In this document: positions 1 to 8,230 of the stretch, piece after piece
How the letters are laid out: the number at the start of each line of letters is the position of its first letter
Numbering within the stretch: the first letter of the stretch is position 1
NCBI GenBank assembly: GCA_005881825.1
Contig: VBEO01000138.1
Coordinates: 31,713 to 95,712 of the forward strand
Source of the DNA: Chloroflexota bacterium
GTDB taxonomy: Bacteria; Chloroflexota; Dormibacteria; Dormibacterales; Dormibacteraceae
Length of the DNA: 64,000 bases
Reading direction: 5' to 3'
Program-made: the position numbers and the translations under genes
The notes under the pieces: generated by a model
Databases searched by the model: none
Seen by the model: only the letters and a program-made list of their open reading frames with translations
Told to the model about the DNA's origin: nothing

Positions 1-1883
1 CGGAGCACCCAGGTCCAGCCCCAGGACGAGGTGCGGGCGGTGATGGCCGTTTTCGACGAGAGCCTCTTCCAGGTGGTGCCAGACGTCTATCGCGCCCTCG
101 ACACTACATCACCGGCGCCGTTACTGCGCAGGCACTGGAGATCCAGGCCGATCACCTGCTGCGCGGGCTGGAGGCGGCGGGCCGCCGGATCGGCCGGGCG
201 CTGACGGCCGACGGGGCCACCACGCGGCCGAGCCGCGGCCTGCAGCGGCGCCTGGCCAAAGCCCGGCAGAGAGACCCGGCCCGCCTGGCGGCGATCAGCG
301 CCCGCTCCCCCAACGAGCCGCACCGCCAGTTCCTGCTCCACGTGACCGACCGCATCAGGGCCACTCGGGCCGGCCCCGCTGAGCTGGCCTACGGCTCGCC
401 GAGACTCCTGCTGGAGGACCTGCGGACAGTGCAGCGCTCACTGGCCGCGGGCCGGGCCTCCCGTCAGGCGTACGGCGAACTCCAGAACCTGATCTGGCAG
501 GTGGAGACCTTCGGCTTCCATCTGGCCGAGCTGGAGGTCCGCCAGCACAGCCGGGTCCACGAGCGTGCGCTGCAGGAGGTGCGGAGCGGGCGCAAGCTCT
601 CGCCCGAGTCGGAGGAGGTGCTGGTGACGATGCGCGCGATCGCCGGCATCCAGCGCCGCTTCGGCCCGGACGCCTGCCGCCGCTACGTGGTCAGCTTCGC
701 CCGCAGCGCCGGCGACATCCTGGCCGTGCACCAGCTGGCGGCGGCCAGCGGCGCCCGCCCGCGACTGGACGTCGTGCCTCTCTTCGAGACCGCCGACGAC
801 CTCGCTCGCTGCGTCGAGATCGTGGACCGGGTCGCCGGCCGCCGGCGGCGGCTGGAGGTCATGCTCGGCTACTCAGACTCGGCCAAGGAGTCCGGCCCCG
901 TCTCGGCCTCGCTGGCCCTGTACGACGCGCAGGCGCGGCTGGTCGCCTGGGCTCACGAGCGACGGGTGGAGCTCACGCTCTTCCACGGCCGGGGTGGCGC
1001 GTTGGGTCGCGGGGGCGGGCCCGCCAACCGGGCGGTACTGGCTCAGGCGCCCGGCTCGCTGGGCGGCCGCTTCAAGGTCACCGAGCAGGGCGAGGTGATC
1101 TTCGCCCGCTACGCCAACCCCGCCATCGGGCGCCGCCACCTGGAGCAGACGGCGTCGGCCGTGCTGCTGGCCTCCACGCCGGCCGTCGAGGAGCGCGCCC
1201 GCCGCGCCGCCGAGGACTTCGCGGGGCTGGCGAGCACGATCGACGCAGCGGCTCGCGCCGCCTATCGGGGATTGGTCGAGAGTCACGGCTTTGAAGAGTG
1301 GTTCGCCCAGGTGAGCCCGATCGACGAGCTCGGCCGCATGCGGCTGGGCTCGCGGCCCGCGCGGCGCGGCGGCAGTCGCAAGCTGGCGGACCTGCGGGCG
1401 ATCCCCTGGGTCTTCGCCTGGTCGCAGATGCGCCTCAACCTGCCGGGCTGGTACGGCCTGGGCAGCGGCCTGGCCGCGGCCCGGCTGGAAGAGCTGCAGC
1501 GAGCCTATCGCGACTGGCCGCTCTTCAACGTGCTGCTGGACAACGCCGAGATGAGCCTGGCCAAGACCGATCGCCGGATCGCGGCCGAGTACCTGGCCCT
1601 GGGCCACCGGCCCGACCTGTCCGAACAGCTGCTGGAGGAGTACGACCGAACCGTGGAGCGCCTCCTGGCGGTGACCGGCCACACCCGGCTGCTGGAGGAG
1701 CGTCGAGTGCTGTCCTGGGCGGTGGAGCTGCGCAATCCCTATGTCGACGCCCTGTCGCACCTCCAGCTGCGGGCGCTCAGGGGGCTGCGGAGCGGCGCCC
1801 GCGGCCGCGAGCGGGGGCGGCTGGAAGGACTGCTGCTGCTTACCGTGAACGGAGTGGCGGCGGGCCTCCAGAACACCGGCTGA
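1..1883 (+). CDS. ppc: Phosphoenolpyruvate carboxylase, 5'-truncated by window edge and internally disrupted
   Basis: Carboxylates PEP to oxaloacetate (anaplerosis, cytosol). The C-terminal part is intact: the second PEPC signature VMLGYSDSAKESG, the glycine-rich active-site loop FHGRGGALGRGGG, the GSRPARR segment that carries active-site arginines, and the family C-terminus ending AAGLQNTG. The first TAHPTE signature would lie left of the window. Bases 1-105 read in frame 1 (DEVRAVMAVFDESLFQVVP) as PEPC, but from about 115 the homologous frame is frame 3 (VTAQALEIQADH). The GSWxGGDRDGNP block expected between them is absent, so there is a frameshift plus a loss of roughly 15-25 codons. This is either a damaged gene or an assembly deletion. 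Similarity looks closest to actinobacterial PEPC. Confidence 0.9.
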   Translation, partial: EHPGPAPGRGAGGDGRFRREPLPGGARRLSRPRHYITGAVTAQALEIQADHLLRGLEAAGRRIGRALTADGATTRPSRGLQRRLAKARQRDPARLAAISARSPNEPHRQFLLHVTDRIRATRAGPAELAYGSPRLLLEDLRTVQRSLAAGRASRQAYGELQNLIWQVETFGFHLAELEVRQHSRVHERALQEVRSGRKLSPESEEVLVTMRAIAGIQRRFGPDACRRYVVSFARSAGDILAVHQLAAASGARPRLDVVPLFETADDLARCVEIVDRVAGRRRRLEVMLGYSDSAKESGPVSASLALYDAQARLVAWAHERRVELTLFHGRGGALGRGGGPANRAVLAQAPGSLGGRFKVTEQGEVIFARYANPAIGRRHLEQTASAVLLASTPAVEERARRAAEDFAGLASTIDAAARAAYRGLVESHGFEEWFAQVSPIDELGRMRLGSRPARRGGSRKLADLRAIPWVFAWSQMRLNLPGWYGLGSGLAAARLEELQRAYRDWPLFNVLLDNAEMSLAKTDRRIAAEYLALGHRPDLSEQLLEEYDRTVERLLAVTGHTRLLEERRVLSWAVELRNPYVDALSHLQLRALRGLRSGARGRERGRLEGLLLLTVNGVAAGLQNTG

Positions 1884-1908
1884 GCAATTACGCTGAGCGC
1901 GGTCGCCG

Positions 1909-2142
1909 ATGATGCGCCGCGTACCCACCCCGCCCATCCACTTAAGCCCCGAGCTGACGGCACTCCTCCTGCTGCTGGTCCTCGCCCTGCTGCTCACGGT
2001 CGCCGCCTGGGCGATTCTGGAGATCCTGTTCGGCCCCACCGCCGAGCTCGCGCTGCGCGTCACCGGCCACCAGAAGCCGCGCAAGAGCGCGGCCCGCACG
2101 GCCATCGACCAGCTCGAAGCCCGCCTGCGCGGCCGTCACTAA
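1909..2142 (+). CDS. Small single-pass membrane protein, unknown function
   Basis: A 77-residue protein starting 25 bp after ppc. One long hydrophobic helix (about residues 16-38, LLLLLVLALLLTVAAWAIL) is followed by a basic, helical cytoplasmic-looking tail (QKPRKSAARTAIDQLEARLRGR). There is no catalytic motif and I do not recognise a family. The position suggests co-transcription with ppc. Start chosen as the first ATG of two adjacent ones (ATGATG). Confidence 0.55.
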   Translation: MMRRVPTPPIHLSPELTALLLLLVLALLLTVAAWAILEILFGPTAELALRVTGHQKPRKSAARTAIDQLEARLRGRH

Positions 2143-2162
2143 CAACCGCTCGAGCAAGAAAA

Positions 2163-2188
2163 GGGGCCGGGCTCCAAAGCCCGGCCCC
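2163..2188 (-). terminator. Rho-independent terminator of the ABC uptake operon
   Basis: An 11-bp perfect stem (GGGGCCGGGCT / AGCCCGGCCCC) with a CCAA loop. On the minus strand it is followed by TTTTCTT, so it terminates the substrate-binding-protein operon that ends at 2211. On the plus strand no T-run follows. Confidence 0.85.
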
Positions 2189-2210
2189 ACGGACGGAGTA
2201 GAGGTCCTGC

Positions 2211-3143
2211 TCAGCTGGCTTTGTTGGCGAACTCGTTGGTGTAGGTCTTGCTGAGGTCGGCGGTCTTGCCTTTGAAGTTCGCCACGTAGTTCTGCTCGAC
2301 CTTGAGGACGGTCTCGGGACCGCCCGACGGCATCTTGCAGTCGGTGCGCGAGCTCATCCACTTGAGCGTCTTGACGTAGGCGTTGACGAGGCGCTGCGAA
2401 ACGTCCTTGTGCGCGTTCACCCAGTCGGTGCGGGCCCAGATGCCGATGAACGGGTAGTCCCCGCCCAGGGCGGCGCGGGTGGAGGCGGGGGTGCGCAGGT
2501 CGACGAGCACCTTGCCGTCTCCGCTCTGCACCAGCCGCGAGATGGTGGGCTCGGTGGTCATGCCGGCGTCGATGCGTCCCTGCTTGATGGCCGCGATGAA
2601 GGTGTCGCCGGCGCCCACGGCGACGAAGTGCGAACTGGCGGAGTCGACGTTGGCCTTGCCCAGCAGCGCCAGGGTCAGGGTGTGCGTACCGGACCCGATG
2701 TCGGTGACGCCCAGGTTCTTGCCCTTGAGGTCGTTGACCGAGGTGATCGAGCCCGCCTTCTTGGCGTCGACCACCTCCGCCTCTCCGGGAGCGATCCCGA
2801 ACTGGCAGATGGTCTCCATGTACTTGCCGGCCGCCTGCAGCTCGATGGTGTGGTTGTAGGACCCGGAGCCGGCGTCCACGTTGCCGGCGATGACGGCGTC
2901 CTCAGAGCCCTGTCCGGAGCCCTCGTCGACCAGGGTCACGTTCAGGTTCTGCTCCCGGAAGTAGCCCAGCTGCTGGGTGAGCATGTTGGGCAGGTAGATC
3001 TGCTTGTTGAGCCCGCCGACCATGATCTTCACGTCGGCCGGCGCCGCCGATGCGCCAGGGCTGGGCGAGGCGGTTCCCCCGCAGGCGGCCACCGCGAGGA
3101 TCACCCCCGTGGCCACCATGAGACTGCGTCCGGAAAATGTCAT
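2211..3143 (-). CDS. ABC transporter substrate-binding lipoprotein, NMT1/SsuA-TauA type
   Basis: Extracytoplasmic binding protein of an uptake ABC system of the nitrate/sulfonate/taurine/pyrimidine-precursor group. Start placed at ATG 3143 (MTFSGRSLMVATG) because GGAGGAG lies just upstream; the open frame runs further 5' but that extension overlaps the permease gene. The N-terminus is a lipoprotein signal with lipobox LAVAAC (Cys about 21), then a Ser/Pro/Ala linker, then a periplasmic-binding fold of about 270 residues (GLNKQIYLPNML, DEGSGQGSEDAVIAGNVDAG). Last gene of a three-gene operon (ATPase, permease, binding protein). Substrate cannot be read from sequence. Confidence 0.85.
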   Translation of the reverse strand: MTFSGRSLMVATGVILAVAACGGTASPSPGASAAPADVKIMVGGLNKQIYLPNMLTQQLGYFREQNLNVTLVDEGSGQGSEDAVIAGNVDAGSGSYNHTIELQAAGKYMETICQFGIAPGEAEVVDAKKAGSITSVNDLKGKNLGVTDIGSGTHTLTLALLGKANVDSASSHFVAVGAGDTFIAAIKQGRIDAGMTTEPTISRLVQSGDGKVLVDLRTPASTRAALGGDYPFIGIWARTDWVNAHKDVSQRLVNAYVKTLKWMSSRTDCKMPSGGPETVLKVEQNYVANFKGKTADLSKTYTNEFANKAS

Positions 3144-3157
3144 GAACTCCTCCTCCG

Positions 3158-4030
3158 TCAGATGGCCACGTCGGTGACCGGATTGGGCCGCCACTTGATG
3201 AGGCGGCTTTCGAGTGCCGTGATCAGGGATTCGGCAACCAGCGCGACCACGGCCAGCAGCGCCATGCCGGCGAAGACGCCATTGGCGTCGAAGTTGTTCT
3301 TGGCGTTGTAGATCAGCTCGCCGACGCCTTCGGTGGCGCCGAAGAGCTCGCCGACGACCGCGCCCACCAGCGCCAGCCCGAAGCTGATGTGCAGGCTGGC
3401 GGCGATCCAGGAAAGGGCGGACGGGATGATGACCTCGGTGGTCAGCCGGCGGCCGTCGGCGCCCAGGATGCGGGCGTTGGCGACCAGGTTGCGGTCCACC
3501 TCGCGGACGCCCTGGAAGGCGTTGAAGAAGACGACAAAGAAGACCAGGATCGAGGCCGTCGCCACCTTGGACTTGAGGTCGAGGCCGAGCGAGATCGCGA
3601 AGAGCGCGCCCAGCACCACGCGGGGGATCGAGTTGGCCGCCTTGATGTAGGGCGAGAGCACGTCGGCCAGCAGCCGGTTGCGGCCCAGGGCGATGCCGAG
3701 GATGATCCCCAGCACCGAGCCGACCAGGAAGCCGAGCACGGTCTCCTCCATGGTCACCAGCACCTGCTCCCAGAGCGGGCCCAGCGCCGTGCCCTCAGTG
3801 ATCCAGGTCCAGAGGCGCTGGACGATGCCTGACGGCATCCCGAAGAAGAACTTGTCGACCAGCCCGATCCGCGTGGTCAGCTCCCAGCTGCCGATCCAGA
3901 CGACCAGCACCAACAGGCGCAGCCCATTGACCATCAGCCGGCGCCGGCGCGCCGCCAGTGCCCGCCGGCCGCCGGCCCGCTCGGGCGCGGCGGCGGCCTC
4001 AGGCAGCGCCGATGCGCTTCTGACGCTCAT
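3158..4030 (-). CDS. ABC transporter permease, SsuC/TauC-like
   Basis: Inner-membrane permease with about six helices. The BPD_transp_1 EAA-type loop that contacts the ATPase is visible near residues 185-225 (ILGADGRRLTTEVIIPSALSW). The Ala/Arg-rich N-terminus before the first helix is long, so a later start is possible; as given, the gene overlaps the upstream ATPase gene by 32 bp. It ends 14 bp before the binding protein. Works with its two neighbours to import a small organic anion or nitrogenous compound. Confidence 0.85.
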   Translation of the reverse strand: MSVRSASALPEAAAAPERAGGRRALAARRRRLMVNGLRLLVLVVWIGSWELTTRIGLVDKFFFGMPSGIVQRLWTWITEGTALGPLWEQVLVTMEETVLGFLVGSVLGIILGIALGRNRLLADVLSPYIKAANSIPRVVLGALFAISLGLDLKSKVATASILVFFVVFFNAFQGVREVDRNLVANARILGADGRRLTTEVIIPSALSWIAASLHISFGLALVGAVVGELFGATEGVGELIYNAKNNFDANGVFAGMALLAVVALVAESLITALESRLIKWRPNPVTDVAI

Positions 4031-4805
4031 AGCTCACGAGCACCTCGTCGCGGAGGTCGCTCCAGATCTCCTGGTAGATCTCGTCGAACCGGGGCTGGAA
4101 CCGGATCTCGGCCACGTTCCGCGGTCGCGGTAGATCGACGACGTAGTTGCCCTTGACCGTGGCCGGTCCGGCGGTCAGCACGTACACGCGGTCGGCCAGG
4201 GCGATCGCCTCTTCGAGGTCGTGCGTCACGAACACAACCGAGGCCGACGAGGCCGCCCAGAGCTGCAGCAGCTCGTTCTCCATCAACGTCCGCGTCTGCA
4301 CGTCGAGCGCGCTGAAGGGCTCGTCCATCAGCAGCACCTCGGGGCTGTTGATCAGCGTCTGGGCCAGTGCCACGCGCTTGCGCATGCCGCCCGAGAGCTG
4401 GTGCGGGTAACGATCCTCGAAGCCGGCCAGGCCGACCCGCGAGATCCAGTCTTGGGCGCGCTCCCGGGCCTCCCGCTTGGAGGCGCCCCGGTAGCGCGGA
4501 CCGGCGGCGACGTTGTCGAGCACGCTCTTCCAGGGGAAGACCGCGTCGGCCTGGAAGACGTAGCCGATGTTGTGGCCGACGCCCGTGACCGGCTTGCCGA
4601 ACACCTCGACCTCGCCCTCGCTGGGCGGCTCCAGGCCGGAGATCAGCGCCAGCGTCGTCGATTTACCGGACCCCGTCGGGCCCACCAGCGCGCAAAACTC
4701 ACCGGGTGCGACCTGCAGGCTCAGGTCGCGGATCGCGGTGTAGACGCCGCCCTTGGGGGTCAGGAAGCGCTTTGTGACGCGCCGCAGCTGAATCGCCGGT
4801 GCCAT
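3999..4805 (-). CDS. ABC transporter ATP-binding protein, SsuB/TauB-like
   Basis: Cytoplasmic ATPase of the uptake system. Walker A GPTGSGKST (about 42-50), Q-loop YVFQADAVFPW, signature LSGGMRKRV, Walker B VLLMDEPFSALD and switch His in VTHD are all present. The MRKRV form of the signature is typical of the nitrate/sulfonate/taurine importer group. First gene of the operon; its upstream region is shared with the divergent histidine kinase gene at 4913. Confidence 0.88.
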   Translation of the reverse strand: MAPAIQLRRVTKRFLTPKGGVYTAIRDLSLQVAPGEFCALVGPTGSGKSTTLALISGLEPPSEGEVEVFGKPVTGVGHNIGYVFQADAVFPWKSVLDNVAAGPRYRGASKREARERAQDWISRVGLAGFEDRYPHQLSGGMRKRVALAQTLINSPEVLLMDEPFSALDVQTRTLMENELLQLWAASSASVVFVTHDLEEAIALADRVYVLTAGPATVKGNYVVDLPRPRNVAEIRFQPRFDEIYQEIWSDLRDEVLVSYERQKRIGAA

Positions 4806-4912
4806 GCATGACGCACCATGCGGGAGGCTTCGGCGGCCTGTCTCAATTGCGGTCGTTGCGGCCTTTTTGGTCGTTTTGGTCGCGGTCCGGCGCGCCTTGA
4901 GGGCGGGATACG
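4806..4912. promoter_or_regulatory. Divergent promoter region with tandem TTTTGGTCG repeats
   Basis: 107 bp between the ABC importer operon (minus) and the CitA/CitB-like pair (plus). Two perfect tandem copies of TTTTGGTCG lie at 4865-4873 and 4874-4882, preceded by a related GGTCGTT. Response regulators of the CitB/DcuR type commonly bind repeated elements in divergent promoters, so this is a candidate operator; assignment is inference. Confidence 0.4.
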
Positions 4913-6514
4913 ATGGGTCCCGACCTCGTGCTGAAGACGCGCTTTTCCCTCGCTCATCAGATCCTCGCGCTGCAGATCGGCATAGTCGTGATGGCGGCCG
5001 TGGCCGGGACCGCGGCGGCGGCCTGGCAGGCGCATGGCGAACTCGACACGCAGTACGAGCAGCGATCGCTGGCGATCGCCGAGTCGGTGGCCTCCATGTC
5101 CAGCGTCCAGAACGCCCTGATCGACGGCGATCCCGGGGGCACGATCCAGGTCACCGCGGAGGAGGTGCGCAAGGCGACGGGAGCGCTCTACGTGGTGGTG
5201 ACCGACCGCAACGGCATCCGTTACTCACACCCCAACCGGGCCTTGATCGGGCAGCGCGTCGACGAAGATCCGAGCCCCGTTCTGGCAGGGCACACCTGGG
5301 TCGGGGTGCAGAGCGGCACCCTGGGAACCTCGGCCCGCGGCAAGGCGCCCATCCTGCAGGGCGGCCTGGTCATCGGCATGGTCTCGGTCGGCTACCTGGA
5401 GTCGGGCGTCTGGACACACCTGCTGCTGGCCGACCTGCCCGGCTACGGGGTCACGATCCTGGTCGCGCTCGCTCTCGGCATCGCGGGCTCGGTCCTCCTC
5501 GCCCGCCGCCTGAAGCGCCAGATCTTCGGGCTGGAGCCGTTCGAGATCGCCGGGCTCCTGGAGGAGCGCGAGGCCAGCCTGCAGGGCATCCGCGAGGGAG
5601 CGCTGGCCACCGACGCCGGCGGCACGATCACGCTGGCCAACGCCGAGGCGCGGCGGCTTCTCGACCTGCCCGCCGACGCCGTCGGCAAGAAGGTGGCCGC
5701 GGTGCTGCCGGCCGGGCGGCTGGCGAGCTTCCTGTCCGGCGGGCTGAACGACGAGGACGAGGTGGTCCTGGCCGGCGAGCGCGTGCTGATCGCCAGCCGG
5801 CGCCCGGTGCGGGTACGCGGGCACGAGATCGGGCACGTGGTCACGCTGCGGGACAGCACCGACCTGAAGCGGCTCTCGGGCGGGCTGGGGGTGGACAGCC
5901 TGACCGACGCCCTGCGGGCCCAGGCCCACGAGTTCTCCAACCGGCTGCACACCATCGCCGGTCTTGTCGAGCTGGGCCGGGCCGAAGAGGCGATGCAGCT
6001 GATCACCGCCACCTCGGGCGTCCACCAGGAGCTGACCGAGAGCCTCCTGGAGCGGATCGGCGACCCCGTGCTGGGCGCCCTGCTGCTGGCCAAGGCCGCG
6101 GTGGCGTCGGAGCGCGGGATCGAGCTCCGGGTGTCCGACGACACCGTGCTCTCCGAGCGGCTGCTGGAGGGCCAGGACCTGATCACGCTGGTGGGGAACC
6201 TGATCGACAACGCCCTCGACGCCGCCGCGGCGTCGAAGCCGCCGCGTTGGGTCGCGGTGACCGTGACCCAACAGGAGTCATCCCTTCTGATCCGCGTGCA
6301 GGACTCGGGCCCGGGAGTGCCCGACTCGCTCCGCGAAAAGGTGTTTCAGGAGGGTTACAGCACCAAGTCCCGGGCCGGCGGCCGGCGCCGCGGCATCGGC
6401 TTGGCGCTGGTGCGCGAGGTCGCCCATCGCTATGGGGGCGAGGTCGAGGTCGACAACCAGGGTGGCGCGGTCTTCAGCGTCCGCCTTCCCGCGCGGGTCA
6501 TGGCCGCCTCGTGA
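4913..6514 (+). CDS. Sensor histidine kinase, CitA/DcuS family
   Basis: Membrane sensor kinase of 533 residues. Order of parts: N-terminal helix (about 15-37), extracytoplasmic PAS/Cache-like sensor with VVVTDRNGIRYSHPN, second helix (about 178-197), cytoplasmic PAS (about 220-320), then a SpoOB-type dimerisation helix with the phospho-acceptor His339 in AQAHEFSNRLHT, and an HATPase domain (N-box NLIDNALDAA, G-box DSGPGVP, GIGLALV). This is the architecture of C4-dicarboxylate/citrate sensors. Its stop codon overlaps the GTG of the response regulator. The divergent importer suggests it senses the imported ligand. Confidence 0.88.
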   Translation: MGPDLVLKTRFSLAHQILALQIGIVVMAAVAGTAAAAWQAHGELDTQYEQRSLAIAESVASMSSVQNALIDGDPGGTIQVTAEEVRKATGALYVVVTDRNGIRYSHPNRALIGQRVDEDPSPVLAGHTWVGVQSGTLGTSARGKAPILQGGLVIGMVSVGYLESGVWTHLLLADLPGYGVTILVALALGIAGSVLLARRLKRQIFGLEPFEIAGLLEEREASLQGIREGALATDAGGTITLANAEARRLLDLPADAVGKKVAAVLPAGRLASFLSGGLNDEDEVVLAGERVLIASRRPVRVRGHEIGHVVTLRDSTDLKRLSGGLGVDSLTDALRAQAHEFSNRLHTIAGLVELGRAEEAMQLITATSGVHQELTESLLERIGDPVLGALLLAKAAVASERGIELRVSDDTVLSERLLEGQDLITLVGNLIDNALDAAAASKPPRWVAVTVTQQESSLLIRVQDSGPGVPDSLREKVFQEGYSTKSRAGGRRRGIGLALVREVAHRYGGEVEVDNQGGAVFSVRLPARVMAAS

Positions 6515-7221
6515 TCCGCACCCTGATCGTGGAGGACGACTTCCGGGTGGCCGAGCTGCACGAAGCCTTCGTGGGCCGGGTGTCCGGCTTCAGCGTGGTG
6601 GGCACCGCGGGCACGGGTGCCGAGGCCCTGGAGCAGGTCGACCGGCTGCGCCCCGACCTCGCGCTCCTCGACTTCTACCTGCCGGACATGTCGGGGCTCG
6701 AGCTGCTGCGCCGGCTGCGCGAGGAGAACCATCCCGCGGTGGACGTCATCGCCATCACCGCCGCCCGCGACGTCGACAGCCTGCGCGGGGCCATGCGGGG
6801 CGGCGTCCTCCACTACCTGATCAAGCCCTTCCGGTTTGCCGCCTTCGAGGAGAAGCTCTCCTCTTATGCCAGCGCGCGGGCCCGCATCGCGCGCATGGGC
6901 GAGGCCGACCAGGGCGAGGTCGATCGCATCTTCGGAACCCTGCGCAGCTCGCGCACGGCACGGCTGCCCAAAGGGCTGTCCGATGCCACCCTCGAGCTGG
7001 TGGTGGCTGCCCTGCGAGGGTCGCGCTCAGGGCTGCCGGCCCACGCGGTGGCCCAGGCGGCCGGACTCAGCCGGGTCACCGCCCGCCGCTACCTCGACCA
7101 CCTCTGCCGGCTCGGAACGGCGGAGCTGACGCTTCGGTACGGTGGTCCTGGACGGCCCGAGCACCGCTACCGCTTGCTTGCCCCCGCCGCCATCGAGGAG
7201 GTGAATGCGCGTGGACGCTGA
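6511..7221 (+). CDS. Response regulator, CitB/DcuR family
   Basis: 236 residues, starting at GTG 6511 that overlaps the kinase stop (GTGA), so translationally coupled. Receiver domain with acidic pair EDD, phospho-acceptor Asp54 (ALLDFYLPDMSG), Thr in AITAARD and Lys in LIKPF. After a linker comes a C-terminal helix-turn-helix (GLPAHAVAQAAGLSRVTARR) with the winged segment ELTLRYGGPGRPEHRYRL, as in CitB/DcuR. Likely controls the divergent ABC importer. Confidence 0.87.
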   Translation: MIRTLIVEDDFRVAELHEAFVGRVSGFSVVGTAGTGAEALEQVDRLRPDLALLDFYLPDMSGLELLRRLREENHPAVDVIAITAARDVDSLRGAMRGGVLHYLIKPFRFAAFEEKLSSYASARARIARMGEADQGEVDRIFGTLRSSRTARLPKGLSDATLELVVAALRGSRSGLPAHAVAQAAGLSRVTARRYLDHLCRLGTAELTLRYGGPGRPEHRYRLLAPAAIEEVNARGR

Positions 7222-7675
7222 CGGATATGGGTTTCGACCCGACGAGAACGCAGTCGAGCGGCTGCTGGAGGACTTCCGAACGCTGTCGCCGGCCGGCATC
7301 GAACGGGCGGCTTGGGGCTGGCAGCGCCATGTCGGCGCCGCGGATCGGGAGCGTTTCAGCCAGGCCGAAGAGGCGGCGCTGGACGCCATCCGGGCGCGCG
7401 GCGCCTGGGACCGCTGGGAGGCCATGCGGGCCGCGATCTACGGCCTGACCGAGGGTGATCACCGGGTCATCTCCTGGGAGGCGGAGGACGAGGAGCACCA
7501 CGAGCACAGCCGAGCTGCCGAGCACGCCGCCTACGGCGCCGCGCTGGCCCTGGTCGCCGGTGGGGCGCTGCCGCCCCCCAGCAGCCGGGTCCTGCTAACG
7601 CCCTTGGCGGAGGCGCTCCCGTGGCTGCTGCCCGGCTTCGAGCCGGCCCCGGTTCGCGACCGCGAGGTCCGGTAG
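7205..7675 (+). CDS. Hypothetical protein, acidic helical
   Basis: 156 residues; ATG 7205 overlaps the end of the response regulator by 17 bp and has GAGGAGG just upstream. Mostly helical, with many Trp, Glu and His (EAEDEEHHEHSRAAEHAAY). No family recognised and no membrane segment. Position and overlap suggest co-expression with the CitA/CitB-like pair. Confidence 0.6.
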   Translation: MRVDADGYGFRPDENAVERLLEDFRTLSPAGIERAAWGWQRHVGAADRERFSQAEEAALDAIRARGAWDRWEAMRAAIYGLTEGDHRVISWEAEDEEHHEHSRAAEHAAYGAALALVAGGALPPPSSRVLLTPLAEALPWLLPGFEPAPVRDREVR

Positions 7676-7680
7676 CCCGA

Positions 7681-8208
7681 TTACTCCATGACCAGGGCGT
7701 AGCCCTGGCGGGGGTGGGTTTCCAGTGCGGCCGGGACCTCGGCCTCGGCCAGCTTGCGGCGCAGGCGCACGATGTACGTGCGCAGCTGCTCAGGCGCCAG
7801 CCGGTTCTCGCGCCAGGCCAGGCTGAGCAGAGCCTCGGGGCGATAGCGCTTGCCCGGGTTGCGGAGCATCACCGCCAGCAGCTGCATCTCGCGGCGCGTC
7901 AGCCGCACCTCCCGCGTGCCCGAGCGCAGCACCCCAGCGTTCTCATCGAGCTCGAGCCCGGCCAGGTCCAGGCAGCGCTCCTGCCAGAAACGAAGGCGTT
8001 CGCGTAGGCGCTCGATCTCGCGATGGAGTGAGGCCAGATCGGAGTCCTGCAGCCGGTGCTTCATCGACTGCATGTGCGCGGCCTCGGTGCGCAGGCGCTC
8101 GAGCAGGTCCTCATGGAAGGCGACCAGCTCCGCGTAGATGTTGAGCCAGTGACGCGCGTCCTCGGGGTACTGGGTCTGGGGATCCTCGCCCGCGATCACT
8201 TCAAGCAA
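7681..8208 (-). CDS. Orphan OmpR-type winged-helix regulator without receiver domain
   Basis: 175 residues. The C-terminal ~95 residues form an OmpR/PhoB effector domain (EVRLTRREMQLLAVMLRNPGK, RTYIVRLRRKLAEAE, HPRQGYAL). In place of a receiver domain there is a helical, coiled-coil-like N-terminus (about 15-75, rich in Leu/Glu/Arg). Start is a TTG at 8208 behind GAAAGG; a GTG three codons in is an alternative. Convergent with the gene ending at 7675. Without a phosphorylation site it is probably controlled by oligomerisation or by a partner. Confidence 0.75.
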   Translation of the reverse strand: MLEVIAGEDPQTQYPEDARHWLNIYAELVAFHEDLLERLRTEAAHMQSMKHRLQDSDLASLHREIERLRERLRFWQERCLDLAGLELDENAGVLRSGTREVRLTRREMQLLAVMLRNPGKRYRPEALLSLAWRENRLAPEQLRTYIVRLRRKLAEAEVPAALETHPRQGYALVME

Positions 8209-8230
8209 CGGTACCTTTCATGATTCGAAG

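Noticed and set aside
2211..3194. Use of the upstream ATG (3194) for the substrate-binding protein.
   Set aside because: It lies inside the permease gene and precedes the signal peptide; GGAGGAG marks the ATG at 3143.
4804..6510. Long Arg/Gly/Pro-rich plus-strand open frame joined in frame to the response regulator.
   Set aside because: It is the shadow of the histidine kinase in another frame; the regulator starts at GTG 6511.
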